A DNA stretch of 64,000 nt from Sulfuricurvum sp. 17-40-25 (GCA_002282015.1 NCIJ01000001.1:310001-374000), one strand, 5' to 3'; positions 1-8,956 are shown, counted from the first letter of the stretch. Notes: generated by a model from the sequence alone, not told the origin. Numbers and translations: made by a program.

Positions 1-172
1 CAGGTGAAAGAACACGCTTGGGATCTTCGACCATTGTCAGCTGTCGTTTTGGTGAGGAGTGTTCACCATGTCCTCCATGATCGTGTTCTTGTGCTTTGAG
101 TGAAGCTCCCAAACCAGCAGATGCCAGTAATGTCGCACCAAGCCCTAAAAAATCTCGTCTATTTTGTCCCAT
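1..172 (-). CDS. Multicopper oxidase, N-terminal part (Tat-exported, CopA-like), partial
   Basis: Only the first 57 codons lie in the window; the gene runs off the left edge. The protein opens with a twin-arginine signal (MGQNRRDFLGLGATLLASAG), followed by a His-rich stretch (EHDHGGHGEH) and then PKRQLTMVEDPKRVLSP. This layout is typical of periplasmic multicopper oxidases of the CopA/CueO kind, which oxidise Cu(I) and are folded in the cytoplasm before Tat export. The ATG has a good GGTGGTG ribosome site and overlaps the end of the TolC-like gene by 14 bases, so the two are translationally linked. The cupredoxin domains are outside the window, so the family call is an inference from the signal peptide, the His-rich linker and the neighbour. 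Confidence 0.6.
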   Translation of the reverse strand, partial: MGQNRRDFLGLGATLLASAGLGASLKAQEHDHGGHGEHSSPKRQLTMVEDPKRVLSP

Positions 173-1499
173 TACTATCACCACCCAATACATATTCTAA
201 ATCGGCTTGCGCCTTGTTATATTCCCCTGCAAAGACGAGCGATTGCATTTTAGCTTCGCTGTAACGACGTTGATCTTCTAAAAGTTCATACACCCCATCG
301 AGCATACCGTTATAAAACAACTTTGTTTCCTCTAATATTTGTTGATTCACGGGGACAATTACGTCACTTGCTTCAACCGCTTTATCATGAGTATAACGTG
401 ACGCTGCATACGATTCTCGTACTTGCGATCGAATGTTTACTGCCATTTCATAGAGATGATGTACTTTTTGATTATACGTTGCTTGCGCTTTTGCTACACG
501 TCCCTGCCCAAAATCAAAGATAGGAATCGGAATTTTTATCCCAAAAGTGTTGAATCTCTGGCTATCCGTCTCTTTTTCACTTTCAGCCGATAATTCAATC
601 TCATTCAGTAATCGGGTATTTTGGGTGTACCCAGCATCTCGTGCGGCATAATCTACCGCTTTTATGGCAGCATTCATGTCTAAACGCTTCTTAATAGCTC
701 TTGTCTCCAACCCTTTGTCATCCGATGTCGGGGTTCCAAGTCCTAGAGGTGTGTTATCTAAGGTGTAGTTTGTTTGATTACCATAGAGACCCAAAATTCG
801 GTTCAACATTTCACGCGCCATCACATTTTCACGATTGAGATCCATTGCTTCAAGCCGTGCATGAGCATAGGTATCTTGTATTTTGAGTAAGTTCCGTTTT
901 GAGAGATTCCCCGCCGTATACTGACGAATCGCTAACTGGATAGAGGCTTCATGTGATTTCAACAAGTTAGTATATAAAGCCAACTTTTCTTGCGCTACAA
1001 AAGCATCAATGTAGGCTTTTTTAACCTCTCTTACCGTTCGTAAGACTTCATCCCCTACGCTAAATCGGGTCTCTTCCAACGCCACACCGCTAAGGTCTCT
1101 GCGAAGCGGTATCCAAAGAAGGTCCAAGAGTGCAACATCCAGACTTAACGTCGATCGTGTTACACCACCGGCATGTCCAATTGAGTAGCCTAATAACGGA
1201 TTACTCATCAGCCCAGCTTGTACCAGTTCACTTTGAGCCAGCCCGATTTGCGCATAGGTTTGCTGTAACGAGCGGTTATTGATCAGTGCTATGTGTACTG
1301 CAGTGTCTTGGCTTAGAGGTTTTACGAGAAGATCATTCACACTTTCACGTACTATCGCAGCTTCTTGGGGTGTTTTGATCCATTGAAGCTCTTTGGAGGT
1401 CTCTTTTTTGACACCGTTAAATACATCGTTTTGAGAAATCGTTGAACAGCCTGAAAGAACTAAAAGAGCTATAACCGAATATAAAATTTCTTTCTTCAT
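159..1499 (-). CDS. TolC-family outer membrane efflux lipoprotein
   Basis: This is a 446-residue outer membrane efflux protein of the TolC/CusC superfamily. It has a lipoprotein signal with lipobox LSGC near residue 18 and the repeated long helices of the family, for example the segment SELVQAGLMSNPLLGYS, which matches the usual exit-duct consensus. In a tripartite pump it forms the channel across the outer membrane. It lies between a small periplasmic protein gene (its ATG overlaps that stop as ATGA) and a multicopper oxidase, so export of copper or a similar metal is likely. No inner membrane RND or adaptor gene is visible here; they may lie beyond the left edge. Family confident, substrate inferred. 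Confidence 0.85.
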   Translation of the reverse strand: MKKEILYSVIALLVLSGCSTISQNDVFNGVKKETSKELQWIKTPQEAAIVRESVNDLLVKPLSQDTAVHIALINNRSLQQTYAQIGLAQSELVQAGLMSNPLLGYSIGHAGGVTRSTLSLDVALLDLLWIPLRRDLSGVALEETRFSVGDEVLRTVREVKKAYIDAFVAQEKLALYTNLLKSHEASIQLAIRQYTAGNLSKRNLLKIQDTYAHARLEAMDLNRENVMAREMLNRILGLYGNQTNYTLDNTPLGLGTPTSDDKGLETRAIKKRLDMNAAIKAVDYAARDAGYTQNTRLLNEIELSAESEKETDSQRFNTFGIKIPIPIFDFGQGRVAKAQATYNQKVHHLYEMAVNIRSQVRESYAASRYTHDKAVEASDVIVPVNQQILEETKLFYNGMLDGVYELLEDQRRYSEAKMQSLVFAGEYNKAQADLEYVLGGDSNGTK

Positions 1500-1705
1500 C
1501 TCGCTTGTCCAAGTCCTGTAGTATTTTGATCTTCTTGCTGAATTTTTGACTCATCAATGAGATTTACAGTAGGTGATATGGGAATATAAACTACTTTTCC
1601 GTCTTGTGCTTTTAGCGATGAGGGTTCATGAACTTCATTTCCTGTTGCAAAAGCAGTAAATACACCTAAAGTCATTAGGAGCAGTGTAAAAAACAGCCGA
1701 TACAT
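1496..1705 (-). CDS. Small exported protein of unknown function, first gene of the copper-type operon
   Basis: The reading frame is open further upstream, but the ATG at 1705 follows an AAAAGGATTACT ribosome site and begins a good signal peptide (MYRLFFTLLLMTLGVFTAFA), giving 69 residues. The mature part is about 50 residues, polar, with no Cys or His cluster. I do not recognise a family. Its stop overlaps the start of the TolC-like gene by four bases, so it is the leading gene of that operon. A periplasmic accessory role in metal handling is a guess from position only. Confidence 0.55.
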   Translation of the reverse strand: MYRLFFTLLLMTLGVFTAFATGNEVHEPSSLKAQDGKVVYIPISPTVNLIDESKIQQEDQNTTGLGQAR

Positions 1706-1724
1706 AGTAATCCTTTTTACATCA

Positions 1725-1814
1725 AATATAGGCAAAGTGTAACATGAAACGCTCCATTTGTTGTTAATCAAAAATTAACGCATTATTCCTTCTTTAGGAA
1801 AACTTTCTTAAAAT
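1725..1814. promoter_or_regulatory. Divergent promoter region with two inverted repeats
   Basis: Between the copper-type operon and lemA there are two inverted repeats: GTTAAT-N5-ATTAAC at 1763-1779 and TTCCT-N5-AGGAA at 1786-1800. A TATATT box at 1725-1730 on the minus strand could serve the exported-protein gene, placing the first repeat at about -45 to -60, where an activator would bind. A TAAAAT box at 1809-1814 on the plus strand fits lemA. The repeats are seen directly; their role is inferred. Confidence 0.4.
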
Positions 1815-1840
1815 AGAGGAATATTTCACAAGGAACTCAT

Positions 1841-2398
1841 ATGAATACAATTTCAATCATTTTTGCCCTGATCGCTGTGATCGCAGTTTTGATGTACAAC
1901 TCTCTTATCAGTAAAAAGAATCAAGTCGATAACATCTTCGGTGGTGTTGACGCAGTTTTAAAAAAACGCTTTGACCTCATCCCAAATCTCGTGGCCTCCG
2001 TCTCCCAGTACATGGAACATGAAAAAACGACTCTGGAAACAATAACCGAACTTCGTGCATCCGCTATGAAGCCCGGAATCACGGATGATCAAAAAATAGC
2101 ACTGGATGCAAAACTCACCTCTGCATTAGGGGCTATTAACATCGCTATGGAAGCTTACCCTGATCTCAAAGCCAATGAAAACGTAATGCATCTGCAGCGC
2201 TCACTCAACGAAGCAGAAGAGCAAATTTCCGCTGCCCGCCGTGCTTACAACCAAGCGGTCACCGATCTCAATAATGCCATTGAAATGTTCCCTACCAATC
2301 TAATGGCATCGTATATGAAATTACAGCCTAAAAAAGTCTTTGAAATCACCGTCAATGAACGTGCAAATGTTGACGTAGGGGCCCTTTTCACTAAATGA
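1841..2398 (+). CDS. lemA: LemA family protein
   Basis: This 185-residue protein has one N-terminal membrane segment (residues 3-22) followed by the family hallmark FDLIPNLVASVSQYMEHEKTT-like region and a long helical bundle with the conserved RRAYN motif. LemA proteins are membrane-anchored helical bundles with the bulk usually outside the cytoplasm; their biochemical role is not established. An AAGGAACTCAT ribosome site precedes the ATG. The stop overlaps the start of the next gene as ATGA, and LemA is commonly paired with a membrane protein, here a DUF3137 protein. Confidence 0.9.
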   Translation: MNTISIIFALIAVIAVLMYNSLISKKNQVDNIFGGVDAVLKKRFDLIPNLVASVSQYMEHEKTTLETITELRASAMKPGITDDQKIALDAKLTSALGAINIAMEAYPDLKANENVMHLQRSLNEAEEQISAARRAYNQAVTDLNNAIEMFPTNLMASYMKLQPKKVFEITVNERANVDVGALFTK

Positions 2399-3360
2399 AA
2401 TCAACCTCTGAGTTAACAGACTTTTATTATAAAGAGCTGTATCCCTCTTTGAGCGAATTAGAAAAAACGCGTCTTCATATTCTCTCTCAACTCAAATGGT
2501 ATGGAGCGATGGGGGCAGTTTCCTTTCTAGTTACTGTGATATGGATGGGCAAAAACTTCGGATTACTTCATCCCCTGATGATGGGAATCGTCATCGGCTT
2601 TGCCGCACTCGCCTCCATCACCTATCGTTTTATGATCAAAGGATACGCCAAAGATTTTAAATCCAAGATCATAACGCCTCTCATCGCCGCTATTGATTCG
2701 CATCTGCTTTACAACCCTGATTTCATGATCTCACAGCATCTTTTTAGCCGTTCTTCCCTTTTTAAACATGACATCGATCGCTACAGCGGTAATGATTACG
2801 TCAAAGGTTCTATTGAGGGTGTTAACCTGGAGTTTTCAGATGTCCATGCCGAGTATCAGACCAAAGATGCCAAAGGGCGCACCCAATGGCACACCCTCTT
2901 TCGCGGACAGTTTTTCGTTGCGGAGTTTAACAAACATTTCAAAAGCCGTACCATCATCCTCCCCGATCTCGCCGAAAAAACATTTGGAAACCTCATCGGA
3001 GGATGGCTGCAATCTAAGAACATGTCACGAGATGATGTGATCCAACTCGATGATCCTGAATTTGAAAAGAAGTTTGTGGTTTACGGAAACGACCCCATCG
3101 AAGCACGCTATATTCTTACGCACTCCATGATGAAACGGATCGTAGAATTTCAAAAAAAGATTTCTTACCCCTTATTCATCTCCTTTGTACATAATCATAT
3201 CCATATTGCTATCGCTACGAAAAAAGATCTCTTTGAGCCCGCTATTTTCACCTCGCTACTGGATTATAAGCAAGTCATGGAATATGTTAGTACCTTGAAC
3301 AATACCATCGGTCTAGTGGAAGAGTTGAAACTAAATGAGAAGCTTTGGAGTAAAGGGTAA
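2395..3360 (+). CDS. DUF3137 domain membrane protein paired with LemA
   Basis: The protein has 321 residues with two adjacent membrane segments at about residues 37-52 and 60-80, then a large soluble domain with conserved features of DUF3137 (GSIEGVNLEFSDVHAEYQ, then FRGQFFVAEFNK, then YVVYGNDPIEARYILTHSMM-like motifs). Members are often next to lemA, as here, with a four-base overlap, which suggests a joint membrane complex. The function is unknown. I am confident of the family and of the operon, not of any activity. Confidence 0.75.
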   Translation: MKSTSELTDFYYKELYPSLSELEKTRLHILSQLKWYGAMGAVSFLVTVIWMGKNFGLLHPLMMGIVIGFAALASITYRFMIKGYAKDFKSKIITPLIAAIDSHLLYNPDFMISQHLFSRSSLFKHDIDRYSGNDYVKGSIEGVNLEFSDVHAEYQTKDAKGRTQWHTLFRGQFFVAEFNKHFKSRTIILPDLAEKTFGNLIGGWLQSKNMSRDDVIQLDDPEFEKKFVVYGNDPIEARYILTHSMMKRIVEFQKKISYPLFISFVHNHIHIAIATKKDLFEPAIFTSLLDYKQVMEYVSTLNNTIGLVEELKLNEKLWSKG

Positions 3361-3363
3361 CTA

Positions 3364-3939
3364 TTAGAGTATAGAGATCATCCGTCCCATGGCATCTTTA
3401 AAAGCACCCAATCGCTCTTGAGTCCCCTCAATCTCCACAACGGCTCCATCAGTGATAAACTCTTTGTGCACTATTACCACACACTGTTGTATCGCTTCGT
3501 ATTCGAGTTTCGATATAACCGAATACAGACACTGAATTTTTTGTCGATACAGTTTTTCGTATGGTCGTAGTGATGCTGTACTTACCGCCGTATTGGCAGC
3601 TTCGGCATAGGCACGCACCAATCCCCCTGGCCCCAACTTCGTTCCGCCAAAATAGCGTACTGTAATGATCGCGGCATTGATAAGCTCATGCCCCTGCAAC
3701 ACAGACAGAGTTGGTTTACCCGATGTCCCTTTTGGTTCACCGTCATCGCCGCTGTATTCGACGATCTGATCCAACTCATTGAGCATTCGATAGGCACTGA
3801 CAAAATGGACTGCTTTGGGGTGGTTTTGGCGCAGATGCTTCATCTCTTCTTCATAAAGAGCCATCGGCATTAAAAACGCCAAAAATTTGGACTGCTTGAT
3901 CTCAATCGTATCGGTAAAAATTGAATCGACTGTGACCAT
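3364..3939 (-). CDS. yigZ: YigZ/IMPACT family protein
   Basis: This 191-residue protein carries the UPF0029 N-terminal domain with conserved motifs EIKQSKFLAF near the start, the SGDDGEPKGTSGKP signature at about residues 60-75 and VRYFGGTKLGPGGLVRAY after it. The C-terminal part resembles the small DUF1949 ferredoxin-fold domain. The family is related to eukaryotic IMPACT and is thought to bind nucleic acid or ribosome-associated factors; its exact bacterial role is not settled. It converges on the DUF3137 gene with a three-base gap and no evident terminator. Confidence 0.85.
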   Translation of the reverse strand: MVTVDSIFTDTIEIKQSKFLAFLMPMALYEEEMKHLRQNHPKAVHFVSAYRMLNELDQIVEYSGDDGEPKGTSGKPTLSVLQGHELINAAIITVRYFGGTKLGPGGLVRAYAEAANTAVSTASLRPYEKLYRQKIQCLYSVISKLEYEAIQQCVVIVHKEFITDGAVVEIEGTQERLGAFKDAMGRMISIL

Positions 3940-4059
3940 AAGACCTCTTTTTAATGTACGTAATTATAGTATTAAAATTGTCTGTTATTTGTTTAATAAC
4001 AATGTCAAAAAATAGTGATGCTTCTTATATCCATCTGTATTCAGCTTAACCGAAAAAAT

Positions 4060-4091
4060 ACTTATATTTAAATAAGTAAAACTAATATACT
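4060..4091 (+). promoter_or_regulatory. Putative korAB promoter with inverted repeat
   Basis: The 184-base gap before korA is AT-rich. It contains ACTTAT-N6-ATAAGT at 4060-4077, followed by a TATACT -10 box at 4086-4091. The repeat would cover the -35 position. A second possible -10 (TAAAAT at 4103-4108) lies too close to the ribosome site to be favoured. No other structure is evident in the gap. Confidence 0.3.
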
Positions 4092-4123
4092 ATTATCTAT
4101 CCTAAAATTTTAAAAGGTAATAC

Positions 4124-5971
4124 ATGAGTGCCTTTACAGAAGTTGAAAGTGTCGTAATCCGTTTCTCTGGTGACTCTGGAGATGGAATGCAGCTCACTGG
4201 TACACAGTTTTCAAATACATCAGCCATAATGGGTAATGATATTGCCACCTTCCCTGATTATCCAGCGGAAATAAGGGCACCTCAAGGGACTATTGCTGGG
4301 GTATCAGGATTTCAGATACACTTTGGATCTCGAGAGATTTTCACTCCTGGAGATGAAGCTGATATGCTCGTTGCCTTCAACCCTGCTGCACTTATGGTTA
4401 ATCTCAAAGATCTAAAAAAGGGTGGCACCTTATTGGTCAACTCTGATGCTTTTTCAGATAGCAAAGTTGCCAAAGCCGGTTTTCAAACCAATCCTATAGA
4501 CAGTGGTGAACTTGATGGCTATAAAGTAATCAAAGTGCCCATAGACTCTCAAACCATTGAAGCACTCAAGGATATTGAGCTCGACACAAAAAGTAAAAAA
4601 CGTTGTAAGAACTTTTATGCACTAGGAATGACGTATTTCTTGTATCACCGTGAAATGCAGACAACCTTACAATGGATTGAAGATAAATTTAGTGATCATC
4701 CCGAACTTCTTCTGGCGAATCAAACGGCGATGAAAGCAGGAGCCCATTTTGCAGAAACACTAGAAGAAGTTGTCTCAACCTATAAAGTATCCAGCGCCAA
4801 GGTCGATCCTGGAATTTATCGCCAAATAAATGGAAACACTTCAACTGCATGGGGCTTTATCAAAGCGGCCGAAGCAGCCAATTTACCCTTATTTTTAGGA
4901 AGCTATCCTATTACGCCGGCTTCAGATATCTTACATGAACTCTCTAAGTACAAAGAGTTTGACGTCAAGACTTTTCAAGCCGAAGACGAGATTGCCGCCA
5001 TCTGCGCGGCTATTGGTGCGAGTCTTGCAGGTTCCTTGGCCATTACCACATCCTCAGGTCCAGGAATTGCCCTGAAAGCTGAGGCTATTGGTATGGCAAT
5101 TAGCTATGAGATGCCTTTGGTCATAGTAAACGTTCAACGTGGTGGTCCCTCTACTGGGCTTCCTACCAAAACAGAACAATCTGATCTGTTTCAAGCACTT
5201 TATGGCAGAAATGGTGATGCTCCCCTAATTATCGTGGCAGCATCACGACCCAATGACTGTTTTAATATGGCGTATGAAGCCAGCCGTTTAGCGTTAGAAC
5301 ATATGAGCCCTGTCATCATGCTCACGGATGGCTACATTGCAAATGGGACAGAGCCTTGGAAGATTCCTGATATTGATACAGATTACGCACAGATCAATCA
5401 TAAAATGCTTGACCCAAAAACAGTTGACACAGAGAATTGGAACTGGATTTCACGTGACCCTAAAACGCACGTCAGAGATTGGGCCATTCCCGGAATGCCT
5501 GGACTAGAACACCGAGTTGGAGGGCTTGAAAAAGATTTTGAAACGGGTAATGTCTCCTACGATCCTGCCAATCATCAAAAGATGAGCGATACACGCCGCG
5601 ATAAGATTGAAGCAGTAAAAGAAAACATCCCTTTACAAGAGATTGAAGGTGAAGCAAGTGGTGACCTGCTCATCATTTCATGGGGTGGTACCTATGGCGC
5701 TGTTGAAATGGCCATGAGAGCATTGCAAAAAGAGGGAAAAAAGATTTCATTGATGCACCTTCGTTACATTAATCCAATGCCCAAGAATGTAGGGGAAGTT
5801 ATTAAAAACTTTAAAAAAATCATAGTCCCTGAACTGAATATGGGCCAAATGGTACATATCATCAATGCAAAGTATGGCTGTAATGCCATTAGCTATCACA
5901 AAGTCGAGGGATTACCTTTTAAGATATCAGAATTGAAAACTGCCTTTACGCAAGCATTGAACGAGGTGTAA
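4124..5971 (+). CDS. korA: 2-oxoacid:ferredoxin oxidoreductase, fused gamma-alpha subunit (probably 2-oxoglutarate)
   Basis: This 615-residue subunit joins an N-terminal gamma domain (residues about 8-200, with the RFSGDSGDGMQLTG and FPDYPAEIRAPQGT motifs) to the alpha pyrimidine-binding domain (from about 240, with SYPITPASDILHEL, ITTSSGPG and GLPTKTEQSDL). With KorB it would interconvert 2-oxoglutarate, CoA and oxidised ferredoxin with succinyl-CoA, CO2 and reduced ferredoxin, a key step of the reductive TCA cycle used by autotrophic Campylobacterota. The two-subunit layout differs from the four-subunit OorDABC enzyme known in Helicobacter and Campylobacter. The beta gene follows after one base. 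Substrate (2-oxoglutarate rather than pyruvate or a branched-chain oxoacid) is inferred from the KorAB type. Confidence 0.85.
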   Translation: MSAFTEVESVVIRFSGDSGDGMQLTGTQFSNTSAIMGNDIATFPDYPAEIRAPQGTIAGVSGFQIHFGSREIFTPGDEADMLVAFNPAALMVNLKDLKKGGTLLVNSDAFSDSKVAKAGFQTNPIDSGELDGYKVIKVPIDSQTIEALKDIELDTKSKKRCKNFYALGMTYFLYHREMQTTLQWIEDKFSDHPELLLANQTAMKAGAHFAETLEEVVSTYKVSSAKVDPGIYRQINGNTSTAWGFIKAAEAANLPLFLGSYPITPASDILHELSKYKEFDVKTFQAEDEIAAICAAIGASLAGSLAITTSSGPGIALKAEAIGMAISYEMPLVIVNVQRGGPSTGLPTKTEQSDLFQALYGRNGDAPLIIVAASRPNDCFNMAYEASRLALEHMSPVIMLTDGYIANGTEPWKIPDIDTDYAQINHKMLDPKTVDTENWNWISRDPKTHVRDWAIPGMPGLEHRVGGLEKDFETGNVSYDPANHQKMSDTRRDKIEAVKENIPLQEIEGEASGDLLIISWGGTYGAVEMAMRALQKEGKKISLMHLRYINPMPKNVGEVIKNFKKIIVPELNMGQMVHIINAKYGCNAISYHKVEGLPFKISELKTAFTQALNEV

Positions 5972-5972
5972 G

Positions 5973-6989
5973 ATGAGTGAAAATACAGAACTAACCTATA
6001 CAAAAAAAGACTTCTCCAGCGATCAAGAAGTTAAGTGGTGTCCAGGATGCGGTGACTATGCCATTTTATCTGCTATGCAAACTGCATTGACCAAAATAGG
6101 CAGAAGACGTGAGGACATCGTCTTTGTCTCAGGTATTGGATGTTCTTCCCGTTTTCCATATTACATGAATACCTACGGCTACCACACCATTCATGGACGT
6201 GCTCCTGCTGTTGCTTCTGGGATTAAGACTGCCAATCCCAATTTGAGCGTTTGGGTCATCACAGGCGATGGAGACGGCCTTTCTATCGGGGGAAATCATC
6301 TTATTCATGCGATTAGACGCAATGTGGACATGAATATTGTCCTATTTAACAATGAGATCTATGGACTGACTAAAGGACAGTATTCTCCAACAACACAACA
6401 AGGGCATATTACCAAATCGTCCCCATACGGTTCATTGGACCGCCCATTCAGCCCGGCAAAACTTGCTTTTGGTGCGAGTGCGACTTTCATCGCGCGTACC
6501 TTGGATAGCGACTCCAAACACATGCAAGAGATCATGCTAGAAGCAGAAGCCCATAGAGGTACTTCATTCATAGAGATCTATCAAAATTGTGTCATATTTA
6601 ACGATGGCTGTCACTCGCAATATGTAGATAAAGAAAGTCGTAATGACCACTCAATCATACTTACCCATGGAAATCCTATGATCTTTGGAGGTGATATCAA
6701 AAAAGGCATTATCCTTGATCACCTCACACTAAAAGTCGTCGAGTTGGGTGGGACTTACACGGAAGCTGACTGTTTGGTACATGACAAAACCAATGAGATG
6801 CTTGCTTCATTACTTGTGGCTATCGATGCTAACCCAGCAATGCCAAAACTCTACGGGGTATTGTATGCAGTAAACGATGTCATATACAACGAACAACTAA
6901 CAGCCCAAATAGCAGAAGTCAAAGCCAAAAAAGGTCCTGCAGACTTCCATAAACTTTTATATTCCGGTGATACCTGGAACGTTGAGTAA
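5973..6989 (+). CDS. korB: 2-oxoacid:ferredoxin oxidoreductase, beta (TPP-binding) subunit
   Basis: The 338-residue beta subunit has the WCPGCGDY motif near residue 22, GIGCSSRFP near 50 and a later Cys (YQNCVIFND), which together can hold a single 4Fe-4S cluster. The thiamine diphosphate motif is GDGDGLSIGGNH followed by NNEIYGLTKGQYSPTT. These residues are all intact, so an active enzyme with KorA is expected. No separate ferredoxin-like delta gene is present in the neighbourhood, consistent with the two-subunit class. Confidence 0.87.
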   Translation: MSENTELTYTKKDFSSDQEVKWCPGCGDYAILSAMQTALTKIGRRREDIVFVSGIGCSSRFPYYMNTYGYHTIHGRAPAVASGIKTANPNLSVWVITGDGDGLSIGGNHLIHAIRRNVDMNIVLFNNEIYGLTKGQYSPTTQQGHITKSSPYGSLDRPFSPAKLAFGASATFIARTLDSDSKHMQEIMLEAEAHRGTSFIEIYQNCVIFNDGCHSQYVDKESRNDHSIILTHGNPMIFGGDIKKGIILDHLTLKVVELGGTYTEADCLVHDKTNEMLASLLVAIDANPAMPKLYGVLYAVNDVIYNEQLTAQIAEVKAKKGPADFHKLLYSGDTWNVE

Positions 6990-7044
6990 AATCTATTTAT
7001 CATATAAAGCTATCCACATTAAATAAGATATTAATGTCGATTTT

Positions 7045-7075
7045 TCTAGTAAAATTCGGCTAAAATATTACTAGA
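7045..7075 (+). promoter_or_regulatory. Inverted repeat flanking the -10 box of the GGDEF-EAL gene
   Basis: Eight-base arms TCTAGTAA (7045-7052) and TTACTAGA (7068-7075) flank a TAAAAT -10 box at 7061-7066. The predicted start of transcription lies in the right arm, about 20 bases before the ATG. A repressor bound here would block the promoter. The geometry is seen in the sequence; the regulator is unknown. Confidence 0.4.
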
Positions 7076-7093
7076 AATCATAAAGGAATAGAA

Positions 7094-8956
7094 ATGAATG
7101 TTAGCGAAAATCTTACTTTCTATAAATTTATGCATAGACAAATTCTCATCATCATCGCGCTAAATGTTTTCACAGCACCTGGGTATTTACTCATGGGTTA
7201 CTTCTATACATCCATGGTCTATGAAGCTATCTGGTTGGTTCTGATGATACTCATTCTACCTGTCTATGGCTATTCTCTTTATAAACAATTTAGTATTAAC
7301 ATGACCATAGTACAAAAAGAGATTTGGCTTACTAAAATCAGATATTTTATGTTTACCTACTCTGTAGCATGGAGTTTAATGTTCGTGTATTATATTTCAA
7401 GCGACAACCTTGAGATGCATTACATCACCATAGCGACACAAATAGGAAGCGGCGTTGTTGCAGCTACCCTCTTAGCATCCCAAAGAAAACTTTTTTTCTT
7501 TACCGTTATATCCATCATGTTACCGCTTGCCATTTACTTTTTGGTTGTTGGGCAACTTTTTTCGTATATATTGGCCTTCTTTACTGCTGTTTTGACAACC
7601 GTCTTACTGTATGCCGCTAAAAATACAAATGACTATATTGTGAAAAGTAATTATCAAGCGTACCATGACAAATTGACCAAACTGGGCAATAGAAGATATT
7701 TCCTAGAAATCCTCGAGAGCTCCGTAAGAGAGTTTGGAAACAAGTACTCCTACTTGTTACTAATAGACCTCGATTATTTTAAAACGGTTAATGACACTCT
7801 TGGACATGATATTGGGGATGAATTATTACGTGAAGTTGCACGAAGAATGGTGATGTTATCCAATAAATATGACAACAATGTTGCTCGCTTGGGTGGTGAT
7901 GAGTTTTGTGTGTTAAGCCATGTTTACGATTCTGAAGATGAATGTCTCAACAGTGCTAAGCTTTTTTCAGAAAAACTGCTTAGTGAAATCAAACAGACAT
8001 ACATAATCAAAGAAAATCACCTGCATATCAGTGCCAGTATAGGCGTAAGCGTTTTAAATAACAGTAGTGTTGATCCTGCAAAGTATTTAAAAGAAGCAGA
8101 TATGGCGATGTATGAAGCCAAATATCATGGAAGAGACGGAATTATTGTCTTCACTGAAGATCTATATGCCCTGGTTCAAGATAAACTTCAGATTGAAAGG
8201 CTACTGTACTTTGCTATTGCAAATGAAGAACTCAGTTTAAACTATCAACCTCAAGTAAATACTAACGACAAAGTGATTGGCTGCGAAGTTCTTGTTCGGT
8301 GGAATAATTCTAAACTAGGAGCGATTGGACCGGATGTCTTTATACCCATTGCAGAAGACACGGGTTATATCATTGAACTGGGAGAATATATATTAATAGA
8401 GGCTTTTAAAACGATAAACGAGTGGTCTAAAAACGATCTAGCGATCCAAACCGTATCTATAAACATCAGCATGAGACAAATACTTAATAAAGATTTTGTC
8501 AACATGGTCGTAAAAACCTACAATCAGTATATAGAGCCAAATTGTAAAATTAGAATCATATTTGAAATCACCGAAACAAGTTCTTCGGATAATTTAAGCA
8601 GTTTAAAAGAGACGATTAAACAGTTAAAAGAGTATGGTATTGCTTTTTCGATAGATGATTTTGGAACGGGTTATTCATCTATAAGCTATTTAAGTGAAAT
8701 TTCCCTAGTAGAGCTTAAAATAGATAAAACATTTGTGGATAAATGTTCAGAAGCAAAACAAAAACTACTGATTAAATTAATGGTGGACATTGCTAAGAAT
8801 CTAAATCTTACAGTCGTTGCAGAAGGTGTTGAGACGCTATCCCAAAGAAAAATCTTGGAAGAAATGAATTGTGATCTATACCAAGGATATCTTTTTTCTA
8901 AACCTGTAACTAAAGAAGAATTTCAAAAATTATGTACCTTATCAACAGATCGTTGA
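7094..8956 (+). CDS. Membrane GGDEF-EAL protein (c-di-GMP turnover)
   Basis: The 620-residue protein starts with about 190 residues holding five or six membrane helices, then a GGDEF domain (RLGGDEF at about residues 265-271) and an EAL domain from about residue 370. The GGDEF motif is intact, but the usual inhibitory RxxD site upstream reads KYDN, so product inhibition is probably absent. The EAL signature reads EVLVRW; the metal-binding Glu is kept, as are IDDFGTGYSS, KIDKTFV and VAEGVE, so phosphodiesterase activity is plausible. The membrane part has no recognised sensor domain. It stands alone with its own promoter. Net direction of c-di-GMP turnover cannot be told from sequence. Confidence 0.9.
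   Translation: MNVSENLTFYKFMHRQILIIIALNVFTAPGYLLMGYFYTSMVYEAIWLVLMILILPVYGYSLYKQFSINMTIVQKEIWLTKIRYFMFTYSVAWSLMFVYYISSDNLEMHYITIATQIGSGVVAATLLASQRKLFFFTVISIMLPLAIYFLVVGQLFSYILAFFTAVLTTVLLYAAKNTNDYIVKSNYQAYHDKLTKLGNRRYFLEILESSVREFGNKYSYLLLIDLDYFKTVNDTLGHDIGDELLREVARRMVMLSNKYDNNVARLGGDEFCVLSHVYDSEDECLNSAKLFSEKLLSEIKQTYIIKENHLHISASIGVSVLNNSSVDPAKYLKEADMAMYEAKYHGRDGIIVFTEDLYALVQDKLQIERLLYFAIANEELSLNYQPQVNTNDKVIGCEVLVRWNNSKLGAIGPDVFIPIAEDTGYIIELGEYILIEAFKTINEWSKNDLAIQTVSINISMRQILNKDFVNMVVKTYNQYIEPNCKIRIIFEITETSSSDNLSSLKETIKQLKEYGIAFSIDDFGTGYSSISYLSEISLVELKIDKTFVDKCSEAKQKLLIKLMVDIAKNLNLTVVAEGVETLSQRKILEEMNCDLYQGYLFSKPVTKEEFQKLCTLSTDR

Noticed and set aside
3940-4123. Possible riboswitch in the gap before korA
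   Set aside because: The gap is strongly AT-rich with no GC-rich stems or known aptamer core; only a promoter and one inverted repeat can be supported.
5440-5456. A CACGTG core resembling a parS site inside korA
   Set aside because: Only one half and the core match the parS consensus; the flank is wrong and the site is far from parAB. Other CACGTG cores in the window are poorer still.
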